DNA of 64,000 nucleotides from Marivita sp. (GCF_020055675.1 NZ_JAIPUS010000010.1:45901-109900), one strand, 5' to 3'; numbered from the stretch's first letter, positions 35,441-50,662 are shown. Notes: generated from the sequence alone by a model not told the origin. Program-made: numbers and translations.

Positions 35441-37639
35441 ATGGCCCTTTCGCGGCGCACCGGGACGCGGTTTCAAGCCTCGATCTGGCCGGGTTTCGTC
35501 GACGCGATGACCGGGCTTTTGCTTGTTCTGATGTTCGTGTTGACCATTTTCATGGTTGTGCAGGCGGTCCTGCGCGACACGATCACCGGTCAGGAGAATG
35601 AACTCGACACCCTGACCTCGGAAGTCCAGGAATTGTCCCGCGCACTCGGGGTTGCGGAGCGACGCAACACCGCGCTGAGCAACGAGTTGGGAGAGCTGAC
35701 CTCCACGCTGGATGACACGCAGGCGCGTCTGACCGAGCAGGAGGCGATTATCGCATCGCTTTCGGCCACACGTGACCGTCAGTCGGCTGCGCTTGACGCG
35801 GCGAACGACCGCATAGCGTCCTTCGAAGAGCAGGTGGCCGGTCTTTTGTCGGAGCGCGATGCAGCCCGCGACCGGGCTGCAGGGCTTGTGTCAGAACGTG
35901 ATGCGGCGCGCGAGAGGGTCGCCGAGCTGACCGAAACACGGGATGAACTGATCTCCGAGCAAGAGGCACTGAACCTTGCGCTTGCCAGCGCACGCGACGA
36001 GATCGACGCACAGATCGAGACTGCCCGCCTTGCCGCGTCGCGTCGCGAAGCGCTTGAGGCCTTGGTGGCCGATCTGCGTTCACGGAACGCCGAAGCGACG
36101 GAACAGGCCAGTACGCTGCGTGCCGAAGTCGAAAGCCTCGAGACCGAATTGAGCGAGGAGGAAGCCGCGAAACTGGCAGAGGCTGCGGCGGCCGAGACGT
36201 TGCGCGACCGGTTGAAAGATGCCGATGCGGAACTTACGGCGATGACACTGGCGCTGGAGGAACAGCGCGCGAAAGCCGAGGAAACGCTGACCCTGCTGGC
36301 AGCCGCGCGCGCCGCCGAGGACGAGTTGAACACACAACTGGCGGCGGCCTTGCTCGAAGGTGAGGAGACCGCGAAGACCTTGCAATCCCGTCTGGAGTCG
36401 CAAGCAGACGAGATCGACCGCCTGGAATCCGAACTGGACGCGGCGTCGGTCGAGCAGTCAACATTGACGTCGCTGGAGGCGCAGTTGTCCGATGCCTTGG
36501 CGCGTGTGACCGAGGCCGAAGCCTTGGAAGACCGGCTCGAAGACTTGCGGGCCGAAAACGCGGCCTTGTCGCAAGATCTGAGCGTGTCTGAACAGTCCAC
36601 TGCCGAGATGCAGGCCACTCTTGAGACGTTGCGCGCTGCCTTGGCCGAGGCGAAGGCAGAGGCGGCAACGCGGTCGGACACGGCGCAAACGCTGGAAAGT
36701 CGGTTGGCGGCCGCCCTTGCAGAGCAATCGACCACGGAAACCACGCTGGAGGACACGCGTGCCCAATTGGCAGCGGCTGTCGCAGCGAAAGTGGCGGCGG
36801 AAACGGCCCTGCAGGATCGACTGTCCGAAGCAGAGCGGCGCCAGACGCTTTTGGCACAGGCGCGTGACCGTCTTGCGGCGGAACAGGACCGCGCCACTGA
36901 GGCGCAGCGCCGGACCGAGGTATTGAACCAGCAGGTCGGTGCGCTGCGACGTCAGCTTTCGTCGTTGCAGGCACTTCTCGACGAGGCCGAAGCGCGGGAT
37001 GCCGAGGCCCAGATCCAGCTCGACAGCCTTGGCAGCGAACTCAACGCGGCCCTGGCGCGGGTTGCCGCGGAAGAACGGCGCCGCCGGCAATTGGAAGAGG
37101 CGGAACGCCAGCGTCTGGAAGACGAACGCAAGCGGCTGGAGGAGGAAAGGCAACGGCTTGCCGGGCAGAATCAGGACTTGGAGCGGTACCGTTCCGAATT
37201 TTTCGGCCGCCTGCGCGACGTGCTGGGGGACCGTGATGGCGTGCGAATCGAAGGGGACCGCTTCGTGTTTTCGTCGGAAGTCCTGTTTCCTCCAGCAGAG
37301 GCCAGCCTGTCGCCCGAGGGCCGCGCACAGATCGCAAATGTCGCGTCGATCCTGCGGGACGTGGCGCAGGAAATTCCCGCCGGCCTCAATTGGATCATTC
37401 GCGTGGACGGGCATACCGACAATCTGCCCTTGTCCGGACAGGGGGAATTTGCCGACAATTGGGAACTGTCGCAGGGCCGGGCGCTGTCGGTGGTTCGCTA
37501 CATGATCGACGAGCTGGGAATTCCGCCGCAGCGCTTGTCGGCAAACGGGTTCGGGGAGTATCAACCCGTGAACACCGAAAACACTGCAGAGGCGCGTGCA
37601 CAGAACCGACGTATCGAATTGAAGCTGACCGAACAATAG
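35441..37639 (+). CDS. MotB/OmpA-like stator partner with very long coiled coil
   Basis: The 732-residue protein has one transmembrane helix at about 19-44. Asp21 in PGFVDAMTGLLLVL is at the position of the proton-carrying Asp of MotB. A nearly uninterrupted charged, alanine- and glutamate-rich heptad region follows from about 47 to 590. An OmpA-like peptidoglycan-binding domain at about 590-732 contains VDGHTDNLPLSG, NWELSQGRALSVVRYM and RAQNRRIELKL. It forms a complex with the MotA-like protein encoded 3 nt upstream. MotB and TolR have far shorter linkers. A single straight helix of 540 residues would be about 80 nm, longer than the periplasm is deep, so the coil must fold back or run along the wall. 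Confidence 0.9.
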   Translation: MALSRRTGTRFQASIWPGFVDAMTGLLLVLMFVLTIFMVVQAVLRDTITGQENELDTLTSEVQELSRALGVAERRNTALSNELGELTSTLDDTQARLTEQEAIIASLSATRDRQSAALDAANDRIASFEEQVAGLLSERDAARDRAAGLVSERDAARERVAELTETRDELISEQEALNLALASARDEIDAQIETARLAASRREALEALVADLRSRNAEATEQASTLRAEVESLETELSEEEAAKLAEAAAAETLRDRLKDADAELTAMTLALEEQRAKAEETLTLLAAARAAEDELNTQLAAALLEGEETAKTLQSRLESQADEIDRLESELDAASVEQSTLTSLEAQLSDALARVTEAEALEDRLEDLRAENAALSQDLSVSEQSTAEMQATLETLRAALAEAKAEAATRSDTAQTLESRLAAALAEQSTTETTLEDTRAQLAAAVAAKVAAETALQDRLSEAERRQTLLAQARDRLAAEQDRATEAQRRTEVLNQQVGALRRQLSSLQALLDEAEARDAEAQIQLDSLGSELNAALARVAAEERRRRQLEEAERQRLEDERKRLEEERQRLAGQNQDLERYRSEFFGRLRDVLGDRDGVRIEGDRFVFSSEVLFPPAEASLSPEGRAQIANVASILRDVAQEIPAGLNWIIRVDGHTDNLPLSGQGEFADNWELSQGRALSVVRYMIDELGIPPQRLSANGFGEYQPVNTENTAEARAQNRRIELKLTEQ

Positions 37640-37642
37640 CCG

Positions 37643-38592
37643 CTATTGCACCGACACGTCGGCGTGGCGCACGGCAATGATCCTGTCGCCTCGTATCATG
37701 CGGGCATAACCCCGGTAATCGCCCTTGGGCCATCCCAGATCTGGCGCGCGTCGCCCATAGGCCCGCATCAGCTCGGCCTGATCATCGCCGAGCCGCGCGC
37801 TGTGTTCGAAAATCATTCCCTCGGGGCCGGTCAGGGTGAAGGCGATCTGGTCGTATTTGTTGCCGTGAAAGGCGTGGGCATAGAGCACCATCGCATCTCT
37901 GGGTGTCAGGGCGGCCCGGCGAGCATCGCCGCTTTTCACGTCGATAAGGTCCGGAACGGCGTCCGAAATACCGACGGTGAACAGCCCCGCATCCGTATAT
38001 TTCGGCGTGTCACTCCAGAGTGTCTGCAGCGGGGTGCTGCACGCGTTGTCCTGTTTCGGGGCAAAGGGATCCACGACCTCTGTGCCTTGCGTGACTGTCA
38101 GGTGCAGATGCGGATAGTTGGTAAGCCCGCTTAGCCCGACTTCGCCCAGAAACTGCCCGCGCAAAACACGCTGACCCGGGGTCACACGCACGGAGCCGAG
38201 TTTCATGTGGCAGTAAACCGACTGGTAGCCGTTGCCATGGTCGATCCGCACTGCGTTGCCGCATTCTTGGCCGTTCAAATCGGTGCCGGGGACATATGGT
38301 TGATCGGGCCGTGTGTTGCGGATGGCCTGAACACGGCCGTCAGCGGCCGCGATCACGCGCACGCCCTTGTTCATCTGGTCAAAGCCGAGAAGAGCGAAAT
38401 CCGTGCCGCTATGGCCATCACTTGTCTTTTGGCCGCATCGGTAATCAGCGATGTCTTCGCTCTGGGCCACATCGGGGTAGTTCTCGATCACGCAGGTCTC
38501 ACCCAAGACGCACTCGATCGGCGGTCCCAGAAAAGAGACGTCCGCCACAGACTGTGTGGCAGACGCGAGAAGTATTGCAAAAACCGTCCGGA

Positions 38593-38596
<4 letters not shown>
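37643..38596 (-). CDS. M23 (LytM-type) metallopeptidase
   Basis: The 317-residue secreted protein has a signal peptide (MIRTVFAILLASATQSVAD). The LAS-metalloenzyme motifs are His62 and Asp66 in GHSGTDF, and His163/His165 in YPHLHLTV, with His130 in YCHMKLG. All zinc and catalytic residues are present, so an active peptidoglycan endopeptidase is likely. The C-terminal 120 residues are an extra domain I do not recognise. The start overlaps the clpA stop by 4 nt (ATGA), so translation is probably coupled. Confidence 0.9.
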
Positions 38597-40917
<2,321 letters not shown>

Positions 40918-40982
40918 GGATGAGTGCTCCTTCTGTCTTTGCTTTGCGCCGCAGGGTACGGAACAACTGTGATCTTCTTCTT

Positions 40983-41013
40983 AAAGTTTGGTCGTTGCAG
41001 ACAAAGCTTCAAG
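40983..41013 (-). promoter_or_regulatory. Possible clpA promoter
   Basis: On the minus strand CTTGAA (41008-41013), the -35 core of both RpoH and housekeeping promoters, is preceded by an A-rich tract. It is followed 17 nt later by an AT-rich AAACTTTAA that could act as a -10. The hit rests on short motifs and position only (66 nt or more upstream of the clpA ATG). Confidence 0.3.
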
Positions 41014-41075
41014 TTTTTTCTTCGGCTTGACACGACACAATTGGCGGATTGCGCACAAGTTCATGTGATTTTGCC

Positions 41076-41843
41076 TCAGTACCGGTCTTTGCGGGCCCGA
41101 ATTTCGGCAAACACGTCGACCGGGTCTGACCCGGTCATATCGAGGTGCGCCTGAATGGCGGGGTCCGTGGCGCGCAGGAACGGGTTTGTCGCCACTTCCT
41201 CGGAGAGTTTGCTGGGAACCGTCGGTTCGTCGTTGCCTCGCATGATATCTATGCGGTCCATGCGGTCTTTCAAGGCATCGTTGTCGGGATCGACAGTCAG
41301 GGCAAAGCGTCCATTGTTCCGGGTGTATTCGTGACCCGAACAAATGAGCGTTTCCGGATCCAGCTCGGCCAGCTTTTGCAGGCTCTCCCACATCTGGGCA
41401 GGCGTACCTTCGAACAGGCGCCCGCATCCAAGGGCCATAAGGCTGTCGCCGGTAAAGGCATAGCGCGACGCGTCCAGGATAAAGGCGATATGCCCCTCTG
41501 TGTGTCCGGACACATCCAGTATGCCGACCTGCTCGCCCCCGAAATCGAACGCATCGCCTTCGGCGACCTCGCGGTTCAATCGGGGCAAGCGGTGCCTGTC
41601 GGCGCGCGCGCCCGTGACTTTTGCATCATAGTGCCCCAACAGATCGTCCACCCCGCCGATATGGTCATGATGGTGGTGGGTCAGCCAGATGTCGGTCAGC
41701 GACCAGTTCCGCGCTTTCAATGCGTCCAGGACCGGTCCCGCGTCAGGAACATCAACACAGGCTGTGTCACCACTTTCACTGTCGTGCACGAGGAATACGT
41801 AATTGTCGGACAGTGCGGGAAGGGTGACGAGTTCAAGAGGCAT
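41076..41843 (-). CDS. gloB: Hydroxyacylglutathione hydrolase (glyoxalase II)
   Basis: The 255-residue metallo-beta-lactamase-fold enzyme hydrolyses S-lactoylglutathione, the second step of methylglyoxal detoxification. The metal motif [10 protein letters not shown] spans residues 55-64, with the later ligands in SGHTEGHI and [24 protein letters not shown] and the C-terminal RKDRY are typical of glyoxalase II. The frame is open 52 codons upstream, but the ATG at 41843 opens at the conserved first strand. It is divergent from a methyltransferase gene across 62 bp. Confidence 0.95.
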   Translation of the reverse strand: MPLELVTLPALSDNYVFLVHDSESGDTACVDVPDAGPVLDALKARNWSLTDIWLTHHHHDHIGGVDDLLGHYDAKVTGARADRHRLPRLNREVAEGDAFDFGGEQVGILDVSGHTEGHIAFILDASRYAFTGDSLMALGCGRLFEGTPAQMWESLQKLAELDPETLICSGHEYTRNNGRFALTVDPDNDALKDRMDRIDIMRGNDEPTVPSKLSEEVATNPFLRATDPAIQAHLDMTGSDPVDVFAEIRARKDRY

Positions 41844-41905
41844 GGCGTTTCTTTCTGTCGTGGTTACACTCTGGTTTACGTAGCCCAAATAACGTGGAGG
41901 CCCAA

Positions 41906-42769
41906 ATGCATCTCGATGTCCAGCGGCTGCACAACTTCTACTATCGCAGTGCGCTTGGCCGCGTGGCACAACGTGTCGTGCGCGATCAGGTTCTCGCATT
42001 CTGGCCCGAAGCGAAACAGCAATGTGTCGGTGGCTTTGGCTTTGCCGTGCCGTTGTTGCGCCCGTACCTGCCGGACGCCCGTCGCGTGATCGGCCTCATG
42101 CCGGCGCAGCAAGGGGTGATGCCTTGGCCGGCGGGGCTGCCCAATGTGTCCGTCCTGAGCGAGGAAACGCTCTGGCCCATCGAGACCGGACGCTTCGACA
42201 AGCTGGTGGTCATGCATGGGCTGGAGACGTCGGAACGGCCCTCTGCGCTGCTCGAGGAAATCTGGCGCGTGCTGGGGCCGGGGGGCAAGGTGCTGATTAT
42301 CGTGCCCAACCGTTCCGGGCTTTGGGCGCGGTCGGATGCGACACCCTTCGGCTTCGGGCGCCCGTATTCGATGGGGCAGCTCGAAGCACAGTTGAAAGCG
42401 CACAACTTTGCGCCGCAACGGCACAAGGCGGTTCTCTACCAACCCCCATCCACGCGACGCTTCTGGATGAAGACGGGACGGTTCTGGGAACAGATGGGGC
42501 GCAATGTTTCGGCGATCGTGGCCGGTGGCGTCCTGATGGTCGAAGCGACAAAGGCAAGCACAACGCCGCGCGGAACCAAGGTGGAAAGCCGGGTTCTCAA
42601 TCCGCTCGGCAACCTGGTGCCGAAACCATCGGGCAAGCCGGTGCGCGCACGCGTGCAGGGCAAAGCCGCCGCCCGGGCATGTGACGACCGATGCGACAGA
42701 TACGTGTCGGCGCGGTCTGATACAGGCCCGGATGACGCGGGGTGCACCAACAGGAATCGCCGGAAATAA
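41906..42769 (+). CDS. Class I SAM-dependent methyltransferase
   Basis: The 287-residue protein has a Rossmann methyltransferase core: [19 protein letters not shown] as motif I region, [10 protein letters not shown] as motif IV, and [19 protein letters not shown] as motif V. This last segment is a Methyltransf_11 signature. The C-terminal 70 residues are basic and poorly structured. The substrate is unknown. The ATG at 41906 has GGAGG 5 nt upstream, better than the GTG at 41894. The neighbouring divergent gloB gives no strong functional hint. Confidence 0.88.
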   Translation: MHLDVQRLHNFYYRSALGRVAQRVVRDQVLAFWPEAKQQCVGGFGFAVPLLRPYLPDARRVIGLMPAQQGVMPWPAGLPNVSVLSEETLWPIETGRFDKLVVMHGLETSERPSALLEEIWRVLGPGGKVLIIVPNRSGLWARSDATPFGFGRPYSMGQLEAQLKAHNFAPQRHKAVLYQPPSTRRFWMKTGRFWEQMGRNVSAIVAGGVLMVEATKASTTPRGTKVESRVLNPLGNLVPKPSGKPVRARVQGKAAARACDDRCDRYVSARSDTGPDDAGCTNRNRRK

Positions 42770-43005
42770 CCGCGTTCAAGGCGAAAGATGAAACTTTCTT
42801 GCGCGCAATCGGTCGCACCTTGTGGTAAGCCCTTGTAAACATGGGGGACGGAGGCAGGTCCAAAATCACCTTACCGTGTTGCGGGCTTGGAGCACCTCTG
42901 CTACATCCGCGCTGATTTCTATGCCTCGCGGCATTTACCAAACTGAAAACGCCTCTGACCACCGGGACTCCGGGGGATCGGAGACAGAATAGCGGAAGGG
43001 TGGAC

Positions 43006-43566
43006 GTGTCTGAAACAGCATCCATTTCCTCGGGCATAGCGGATCGTTATGCCATGGCGGTTTTCGATCTCGCCAACGAGGGTAAAGAGCTCGACAAGCT
43101 CGAAGCCGATCTCGATGATCTGTCAGCCGCGCTATCCAGCAGTCCGGAACTGACCGACCTGATCCAGTCACCGGTGTACAGCCGCGACGAGCAAGCGGAC
43201 GCAATCGGCGCCGTGGCGGCCAAGATGGGCCTGACCAAGACGCTGCAGAACGTGCTGTCGCTGATGGCGTCCAAGCGTCGCCTTTTTGTCCTCCCGCAGA
43301 TGATCAATCGCCTGCGCGATCTGATCGCCGAGGAAAAGGGGGAGGTGACCGCGGATGTCGTTTCCGCCGTCAAACTGACCGACAAACAGTCGAAAGAGCT
43401 TGCCAGCACGCTGAAGACAAAGGTTGGCAAGGACGTCAAGATCAATGCGACCGTTGATGACACGCTCATCGGTGGACTTATCGTTAAAGTGGGCTCGAAA
43501 ATGATCGACACGTCGGTCCGCTCCAAGCTCAACTCCCTGCAAAATGCTATGAAAGAGGTCGGATAA
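43006..43566 (+). CDS. atpH: ATP synthase F1 subunit delta
   Basis: The 186-residue subunit belongs to the peripheral stalk joining F1 to the b/b' dimer. It shows [20 protein letters not shown] at the N-terminus and the family signature [20 protein letters not shown] near the C-terminus. Two in-frame GTG codons (43000 and 43006) compete; the second is correctly spaced from GGAAGG. It is the first gene of the atpHAGDC operon, and its stop is directly followed by the atpA start. The 236 bp upstream must hold the operon promoter, but I see no convincing -35/-10 pair. Confidence 0.94.
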   Translation: MSETASISSGIADRYAMAVFDLANEGKELDKLEADLDDLSAALSSSPELTDLIQSPVYSRDEQADAIGAVAAKMGLTKTLQNVLSLMASKRRLFVLPQMINRLRDLIAEEKGEVTADVVSAVKLTDKQSKELASTLKTKVGKDVKINATVDDTLIGGLIVKVGSKMIDTSVRSKLNSLQNAMKEVG

Positions 43567-45105
43567 ATGGGTATCCAAGCAGCCGAAATTTCTGCGATCC
43601 TAAAGGAGCAGATCAAGAACTTCGGGCAGGACGCCGAAGTCACCGAGGTGGGCCGCGTCCTGTCCGTCGGTGACGGCATTGCGCGCGTTTACGGCCTTGA
43701 TAACATCCAGGCGGGTGAAATGGTCGAATTCCCGGGTGGCATCCGCGGCATGGCGCTGAACCTCGAAGCCGACAATGTCGGCATCGTGATTTTCGGCTCT
43801 GACCGGGACATCAAGGAAGGCGACACCGTCAAGCGCACGAACTCGATCGTGGATGTGCCCGTCGGTGATGGGCTTCTGGGCCGCGTTGTCGACGGTCTGG
43901 GAAACCCGATTGACGGCAAGGGTCCGATCAAATCCAAGGGCCGCGCCGTTGCCGACGTCAAGGCCCCCGGCATCATCCCGCGCAAATCGGTGCACGAGCC
44001 GATGGCAACCGGCCTCAAGGCGGTCGACTCCATGATCCCGATTGGCCGGGGCCAGCGAGAGTTGATCATTGGCGACCGTCAGACAGGCAAGACCGCCGTG
44101 GCCCTGGACGCGATCCTCAATCAGAAGTCCTACAACGATGTCGCCGGCGACGACGAAACCAAGAAGCTCTATTGCGTATACGTCGCGATTGGCCAGAAGC
44201 GCTCCACAGTGGCGCAATTGGTCAAAAAGCTCGAGGAGAGCGGCGCGATCGAATATTCGATTGTTGTCGCTGCAACCGCGTCCGACCCCGCGCCGATGCA
44301 GTTCCTTGCGCCCTATGCGGCGACCTCCATGGCGGAATATTTCCGCGACAATGGTCGCCACGCGCTGATCGTCTACGATGACCTGTCCAAACAGGCCGTT
44401 GCGTATCGCCAGATGTCTCTGCTTCTGCGCCGCCCGCCCGGCCGCGAAGCCTATCCGGGCGACGTTTTCTACCTCCACTCGCGTCTTCTGGAGCGTTCGG
44501 CCAAGCTGAACGAGGATAACGGGGCAGGGTCGCTGACCGCACTGCCTATCATCGAAACGCAAGGCGGTGACGTGTCGGCCTTTATCCCGACAAATGTGAT
44601 CTCGATCACCGACGGTCAGATATTCCTCGAAACCGAACTCTTTTACCAGGGTGTCCGCCCGGCCGTGAACACCGGCCTGTCGGTGTCGCGCGTCGGCTCC
44701 TCGGCCCAGACCAAGGCGATGTCCTCGGTTGCCGGCCCGGTGAAGCTGTCACTCGCGCAGTATCGCGAGATGGCTGCATTTGCGCAGTTCGGCTCCGACC
44801 TCGACGCGTCGACACAGCAGTTGCTGAATCGTGGCGCGCGCCTGACCGAGTTGATGAAGCAGCCGCAGTATTCGCCGCTGACCAACGCGGAAATCGTGTG
44901 TGTCATTTTTGCAGGGACGAACGGATATCTCGACAAGTTGCCGATCGATCGGGTCAAGGACTTCGAACAGGGCTTGCTCAGCCACATGCGTGGCAAGCGC
45001 GAGGATATTCTTGACTGGATCACCAAAGAGGATCCGAAGATCAAGGGTGATGCCGCCGACAAGCTCAAGGCTGCTATCGACGAATACGCCGCCGACTTTT
45101 CGTAA
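43567..45105 (+). CDS. atpA: ATP synthase F1 subunit alpha
   Basis: The 512-residue non-catalytic F1 subunit has Walker [14 protein letters not shown], the [12 protein letters not shown] strand and the C-terminal helical domain ([20 protein letters not shown]). It forms the alpha3beta3 hexamer with AtpD. It starts with no gap after atpH. The sequence is full length and typical. Confidence 0.99.
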   Translation: MGIQAAEISAILKEQIKNFGQDAEVTEVGRVLSVGDGIARVYGLDNIQAGEMVEFPGGIRGMALNLEADNVGIVIFGSDRDIKEGDTVKRTNSIVDVPVGDGLLGRVVDGLGNPIDGKGPIKSKGRAVADVKAPGIIPRKSVHEPMATGLKAVDSMIPIGRGQRELIIGDRQTGKTAVALDAILNQKSYNDVAGDDETKKLYCVYVAIGQKRSTVAQLVKKLEESGAIEYSIVVAATASDPAPMQFLAPYAATSMAEYFRDNGRHALIVYDDLSKQAVAYRQMSLLLRRPPGREAYPGDVFYLHSRLLERSAKLNEDNGAGSLTALPIIETQGGDVSAFIPTNVISITDGQIFLETELFYQGVRPAVNTGLSVSRVGSSAQTKAMSSVAGPVKLSLAQYREMAAFAQFGSDLDASTQQLLNRGARLTELMKQPQYSPLTNAEIVCVIFAGTNGYLDKLPIDRVKDFEQGLLSHMRGKREDILDWITKEDPKIKGDAADKLKAAIDEYAADFS

Positions 45106-45117
45106 GGAGACGCGGCA

Positions 45118-47437
<2,320 letters not shown>

Positions 47438-47500
47438 CACGGGCGCTCATGCGTTCTCGCGGCCGAGGTCGCGGGGACGAGACCCAAAAGGAGATCCCTC

Positions 47501-47935
47501 ATGGCAGAGACCATGCAATTCGATCTGGTCAGTCCCGAACGCAGCCTGATGTCCGATCAGGTCAAGTCGGTTCAGATTCCTGGCGCGGATGGTGACATGA
47601 CAGCGATGCCGAACCATGCGCCGCTGATCACGACACTGCGGCCTGGCATCCTGACGGTCGAGACCGAGAAAGGCACCGAGGAATTCGTTGTCACGGGCGG
47701 TTTCGCGGAAATTGGCGAGGGCCTGTCGGTCCTGGCCGAGCGGGCCGTGCCGCGCGCGGACATGGACCAGGCGGCCTATGAAGCGATGGTTGACGAGGCG
47801 CACGAGACCTACAAGAAGACCAAGGAAACGTTCAAGAACGAGCCGGGTCCAGTCGATGACGCGGCGAAGCTGTTGTCCGACATGGTGGCCGTTGGCTCGC
47901 ATATCGGGCTGTCGCCCAAGCAACCCGCCCTGTGA
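47501..47935 (+). CDS. atpC: ATP synthase F1 subunit epsilon
   Basis: The 144-residue subunit has the N-terminal beta sandwich ([49 protein letters not shown]). The C-terminal helical part is short and acidic ([19 protein letters not shown]). It is the last gene of the F1 operon and is followed by a rho-independent terminator. There are 63 nt between atpD and atpC. Confidence 0.97.
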   Translation: MAETMQFDLVSPERSLMSDQVKSVQIPGADGDMTAMPNHAPLITTLRPGILTVETEKGTEEFVVTGGFAEIGEGLSVLAERAVPRADMDQAAYEAMVDEAHETYKKTKETFKNEPGPVDDAAKLLSDMVAVGSHIGLSPKQPAL

Positions 47936-47959
47936 CACCCGGATCTGGTTGAACCAAGG

Positions 47960-47988
47960 AAAGCCTCGCTTTGCAGCGGGGCTTTTTT
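47960..47988 (+). terminator. Rho-independent terminator of atpHAGDC
   Basis: AAAGCCTCGCT and AGCGGGGCTTT form an 11 bp stem with one G-U pair and a 4 nt loop, followed by a T-run, 24 nt past the atpC stop. Confidence 0.9.
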
Positions 47989-48041
47989 GTTGGACGTGGC
48001 GTGCAGACCTATGGAAATCATGGACGGATCGGGAGGCTGGC

Positions 48042-48392
48042 ATGCAGATCGTCAACAACGCGCGTGTTGGAATTGATCAGGGATCGGTCGATCTTTTCTC
48101 GGATTTCGAGGAAGGTGGCGAGATGTGGACCGGCGCGGGATCGCGGATGCGGCGCAGCTGGGTACGCTTTGGCCAGCCCTTCGCAGCGCCGCCGATGGTG
48201 CATGTATCGCTGACCCTCTGGGACATGGACAGCGCTCATAATGTACGGGCGGATCTGACTTCGGAGAATGTGAGCGAGGCCGGTTTCGACGCGGTCTTTC
48301 GGACCTGGCTGGACACGCGGGTGGCGCGGGTTCGGATTTCCTGGATCGCGGTCGGAACAGTTTCGAGCGAGGATGACTGGGACGTCTCCTGA
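48042..48392 (+). CDS. H-type lectin domain protein
   Basis: The 116-residue protein matches the H-type lectin domain of snail and Dictyostelium agglutinins: FGQPFAAPPMVHVSLTLWDM, VRADLTSENVSEAGFD, FRTWLDTRVARVRISWIAVG. No signal peptide is visible. In eukaryotes the domain binds GalNAc as a trimer; bacterial copies often occur in phage or envelope proteins. The ATG follows GGGAGG. It lies 54 nt beyond the atpC terminator and has its own small intergenic space, so it is probably transcribed separately. The carbohydrate specificity is unknown. Confidence 0.85.
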   Translation: MQIVNNARVGIDQGSVDLFSDFEEGGEMWTGAGSRMRRSWVRFGQPFAAPPMVHVSLTLWDMDSAHNVRADLTSENVSEAGFDAVFRTWLDTRVARVRISWIAVGTVSSEDDWDVS

Positions 48393-48649
48393 TTTTGTCC
48401 CATGCGTGAGACGCCTCCTCACCCCAGGGATTTCAAAGACTTGCAGAGACAGTTTTACGATTGATTAACCTTTTGGGGCATAATCCCGCGCGTCGCGCGG
48501 TTCCCTCGAAGGATGCTGACCCCGATCCAATCCTGACATGGCCCAGCATGGCCCGGCGGCAGGATCGATGAATGATCCGCCGAAATTGAGGCATTGTTGT
48601 CGGCCTGCGTCGCGCCTAGGTTTCCAAGGAACAACTGCTGGAGTTTTCG

Positions 48650-50662
48650 ATGACCAATCCGCTGCTTGAGACCTGGGACACGTCATTTGGCCTGCCGCCG
48701 TTTGATCGCGTGGACGACACAGATTTTGCCCCCGCGATCGAGGCTGCGATGGCGCAGGATCTGGCCGAGGTCGAGGCGGTCGCCAATAACCCGGAGCCGC
48801 CGAGTTTCGAGAACACGATCGAGGGCCTGATGGCCACCGGCGCCTCGCTGGACCGCGTTTTGGGAGTGTTCTACAATCTTGCCGGGGCCGACAGCACCGA
48901 CACACGCGAAGAGGTCATGCGAGAGTTTTCGCCGAAACTGGCGGCGCATGCGGCGGCGATCTACGGCAATCAAGCCCTGTTTTCCCGGATCGAGCAAGTG
49001 TGGCTGGCGCGTGATGCGCTGGACCTGACGCCGGAACAGGCGCGGGTGCTGATGCTCACCCATCGCGGATTCCTGCGCGCGGGTGCCGCGCTGACCGGAG
49101 ATGCGGCGGCGCGGATGACGGAGATCAAGGGGCGGTTGGCCATGCTTGGCACGCAGTTCGGGCAGAACCTTCTGGCGGATGAGCGCGGGTGGCAGCGTGT
49201 GCTTTCGGATGAAGACTTGACCGGGCTACCGGAGTTTGTCGTCGATGCGCTTAATGGGGCGGGACGCGAGCGTGGGAGCGACGGACCGGTCCTGACGCTG
49301 TCGCGGTCGGTGATCGTGCCGTTCCTGCAATTTTGCCCGAACCGGGCCTTGCGCGAAGAGGCCTGGCGCGCCTGGGTGGCGCGCGGGGCCAATGGCGGCG
49401 AGACGGACAATCGCGAGATTGCCGCAGAGGTTCTTGCCCTGCGACAGGACCGCGCGCAGTTGCTCGGGTATGCCGATTTCGCGTCCTACAAGCTTGAGAC
49501 AGAGATGGCGAAAACGCCCGAGGCGGTGCGGTCTTTGTTGATGGGAGTGTGGGAGCCTGCGAAGGCGCGGGCGCTGGAAGATGCGGCATTGCTCGAAGAG
49601 CGGATGCGCGCGGATGGCATCAACGGGCCGTTGAAGCCGTGGGACTGGCGTTACTATTCCGAAGCGCGGCGGCGGGACGAGTTCTCTTTGAACGAGGCAG
49701 AGGTGAAGCCCTATCTGCAACTCGACCGCATGATCGAAGCGGCGTTTGCCTGTGCAAACCGCTTGTTCGGGCTGCAATTTCGTCCGCTTGATGTGCCGCT
49801 CTACCATCCCGACGCGCGCGCCTGGGAGGTAACGCGCAACGGTGCGCATGTGGCGGTGTTCATCGGGGATTATTTCGCACGGGCGTCGAAACGGTCGGGC
49901 GCATGGTGTTCGGCCTTTCGGTCGCAGCGCCGGTTTCCCGATGTGCAGGGGCCGATCGTGGTGAATATCTGCAATTTCGCCAAGGGCGACCCAGCGCTCT
50001 TGTCTTATGACGATGCGCGAACGCTGTTTCACGAGTTCGGCCATGCGTTGCACCAGATGTTGTCGGATGTGACCTATGACATGATTTCCGGCACCTCGGT
50101 GGCGCGCGACTTTGTCGAGCTGCCAAGCCAGTTGTTCGAACATTGGCTGGAAGTGCCGGAGGTCTTGCAGGAGTTCGCGACCCATGCCGAGACCGGCGAC
50201 CCGATGCCGAAAGAGATGCTGGACAAGGTTCTTGCCGCCGCGAGCTATGACATGGGGTTCCAGACGGTGGAATATGTCGCGTCGGCGCTGGTGGACCTGA
50301 GTTTTCACGAAGGGGACCCGCCCGACGACCCGATGGCAGAGCAAGCGCGGGTGCTTGCCGATCTAGGGATGCCGGAGGCGATCGTGATGCGGCACGCGAC
50401 GCCGCATTTTGCGCATGTCTTCACCGGAGACGGCTATTCCTCGGGCTATTACAGCTATATGTGGTCCGAGGTGATGGATGCGGACGCGTTCGAAGCGTTC
50501 GAGGAGGCGGGCGGCGCGTTTGATCCGCAGATGGCCGAAAAGCTGGAACGGTTCATCTTGTCGGCCGGCGGATCCGAGGAGGCAGACGTGCTTTACACCA
50601 GGTTCCGCGGACGGATGCCCGGGGTTGAGGCGCTGCTCAAGGGGCGCGGGCTGGTGGCCTGA
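48650..50662 (+). CDS. M3 family oligopeptidase (Dcp/PrlC type)
   Basis: The 670-residue cytoplasmic zinc peptidase has the thermolysin-like motif HEFGHALHQ with His461, Glu462 and His465. It is preceded by the M3 signatures GAWCSAFRSQRRF and followed by GTSVARDFVELPSQLFEHW and GDGYSSGYYSYMWSEVMDAD. The family trims oligopeptides from protein turnover; dipeptidyl carboxypeptidase versus oligopeptidase A activity cannot be told from sequence alone, but the length fits Dcp. It is alone between the lectin-domain gene and a convergent ArsR regulator. Confidence 0.95.
   Translation: MTNPLLETWDTSFGLPPFDRVDDTDFAPAIEAAMAQDLAEVEAVANNPEPPSFENTIEGLMATGASLDRVLGVFYNLAGADSTDTREEVMREFSPKLAAHAAAIYGNQALFSRIEQVWLARDALDLTPEQARVLMLTHRGFLRAGAALTGDAAARMTEIKGRLAMLGTQFGQNLLADERGWQRVLSDEDLTGLPEFVVDALNGAGRERGSDGPVLTLSRSVIVPFLQFCPNRALREEAWRAWVARGANGGETDNREIAAEVLALRQDRAQLLGYADFASYKLETEMAKTPEAVRSLLMGVWEPAKARALEDAALLEERMRADGINGPLKPWDWRYYSEARRRDEFSLNEAEVKPYLQLDRMIEAAFACANRLFGLQFRPLDVPLYHPDARAWEVTRNGAHVAVFIGDYFARASKRSGAWCSAFRSQRRFPDVQGPIVVNICNFAKGDPALLSYDDARTLFHEFGHALHQMLSDVTYDMISGTSVARDFVELPSQLFEHWLEVPEVLQEFATHAETGDPMPKEMLDKVLAAASYDMGFQTVEYVASALVDLSFHEGDPPDDPMAEQARVLADLGMPEAIVMRHATPHFAHVFTGDGYSSGYYSYMWSEVMDADAFEAFEEAGGAFDPQMAEKLERFILSAGGSEEADVLYTRFRGRMPGVEALLKGRGLVA

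Noticed and set aside
35779..36897. A long minus-strand frame (372 codons) inside the coiled-coil gene.
   Set aside because: Its serine/arginine/alanine-rich composition is the mirror of the repetitive E/A/L codons on the plus strand; no homology or start signal.
34247..37639. A Zorya anti-phage system based on the MotA/MotB-like pair.
   Set aside because: No zorC, zorD or zorE gene is near, the long tail is on the B protein rather than on A, and the neighbours are housekeeping genes.
42770..43005. A sigma-70 promoter for atpHAGDC.
   Set aside because: Several TTG-starting hexamers exist but none has a convincing -10 at 16-18 nt.
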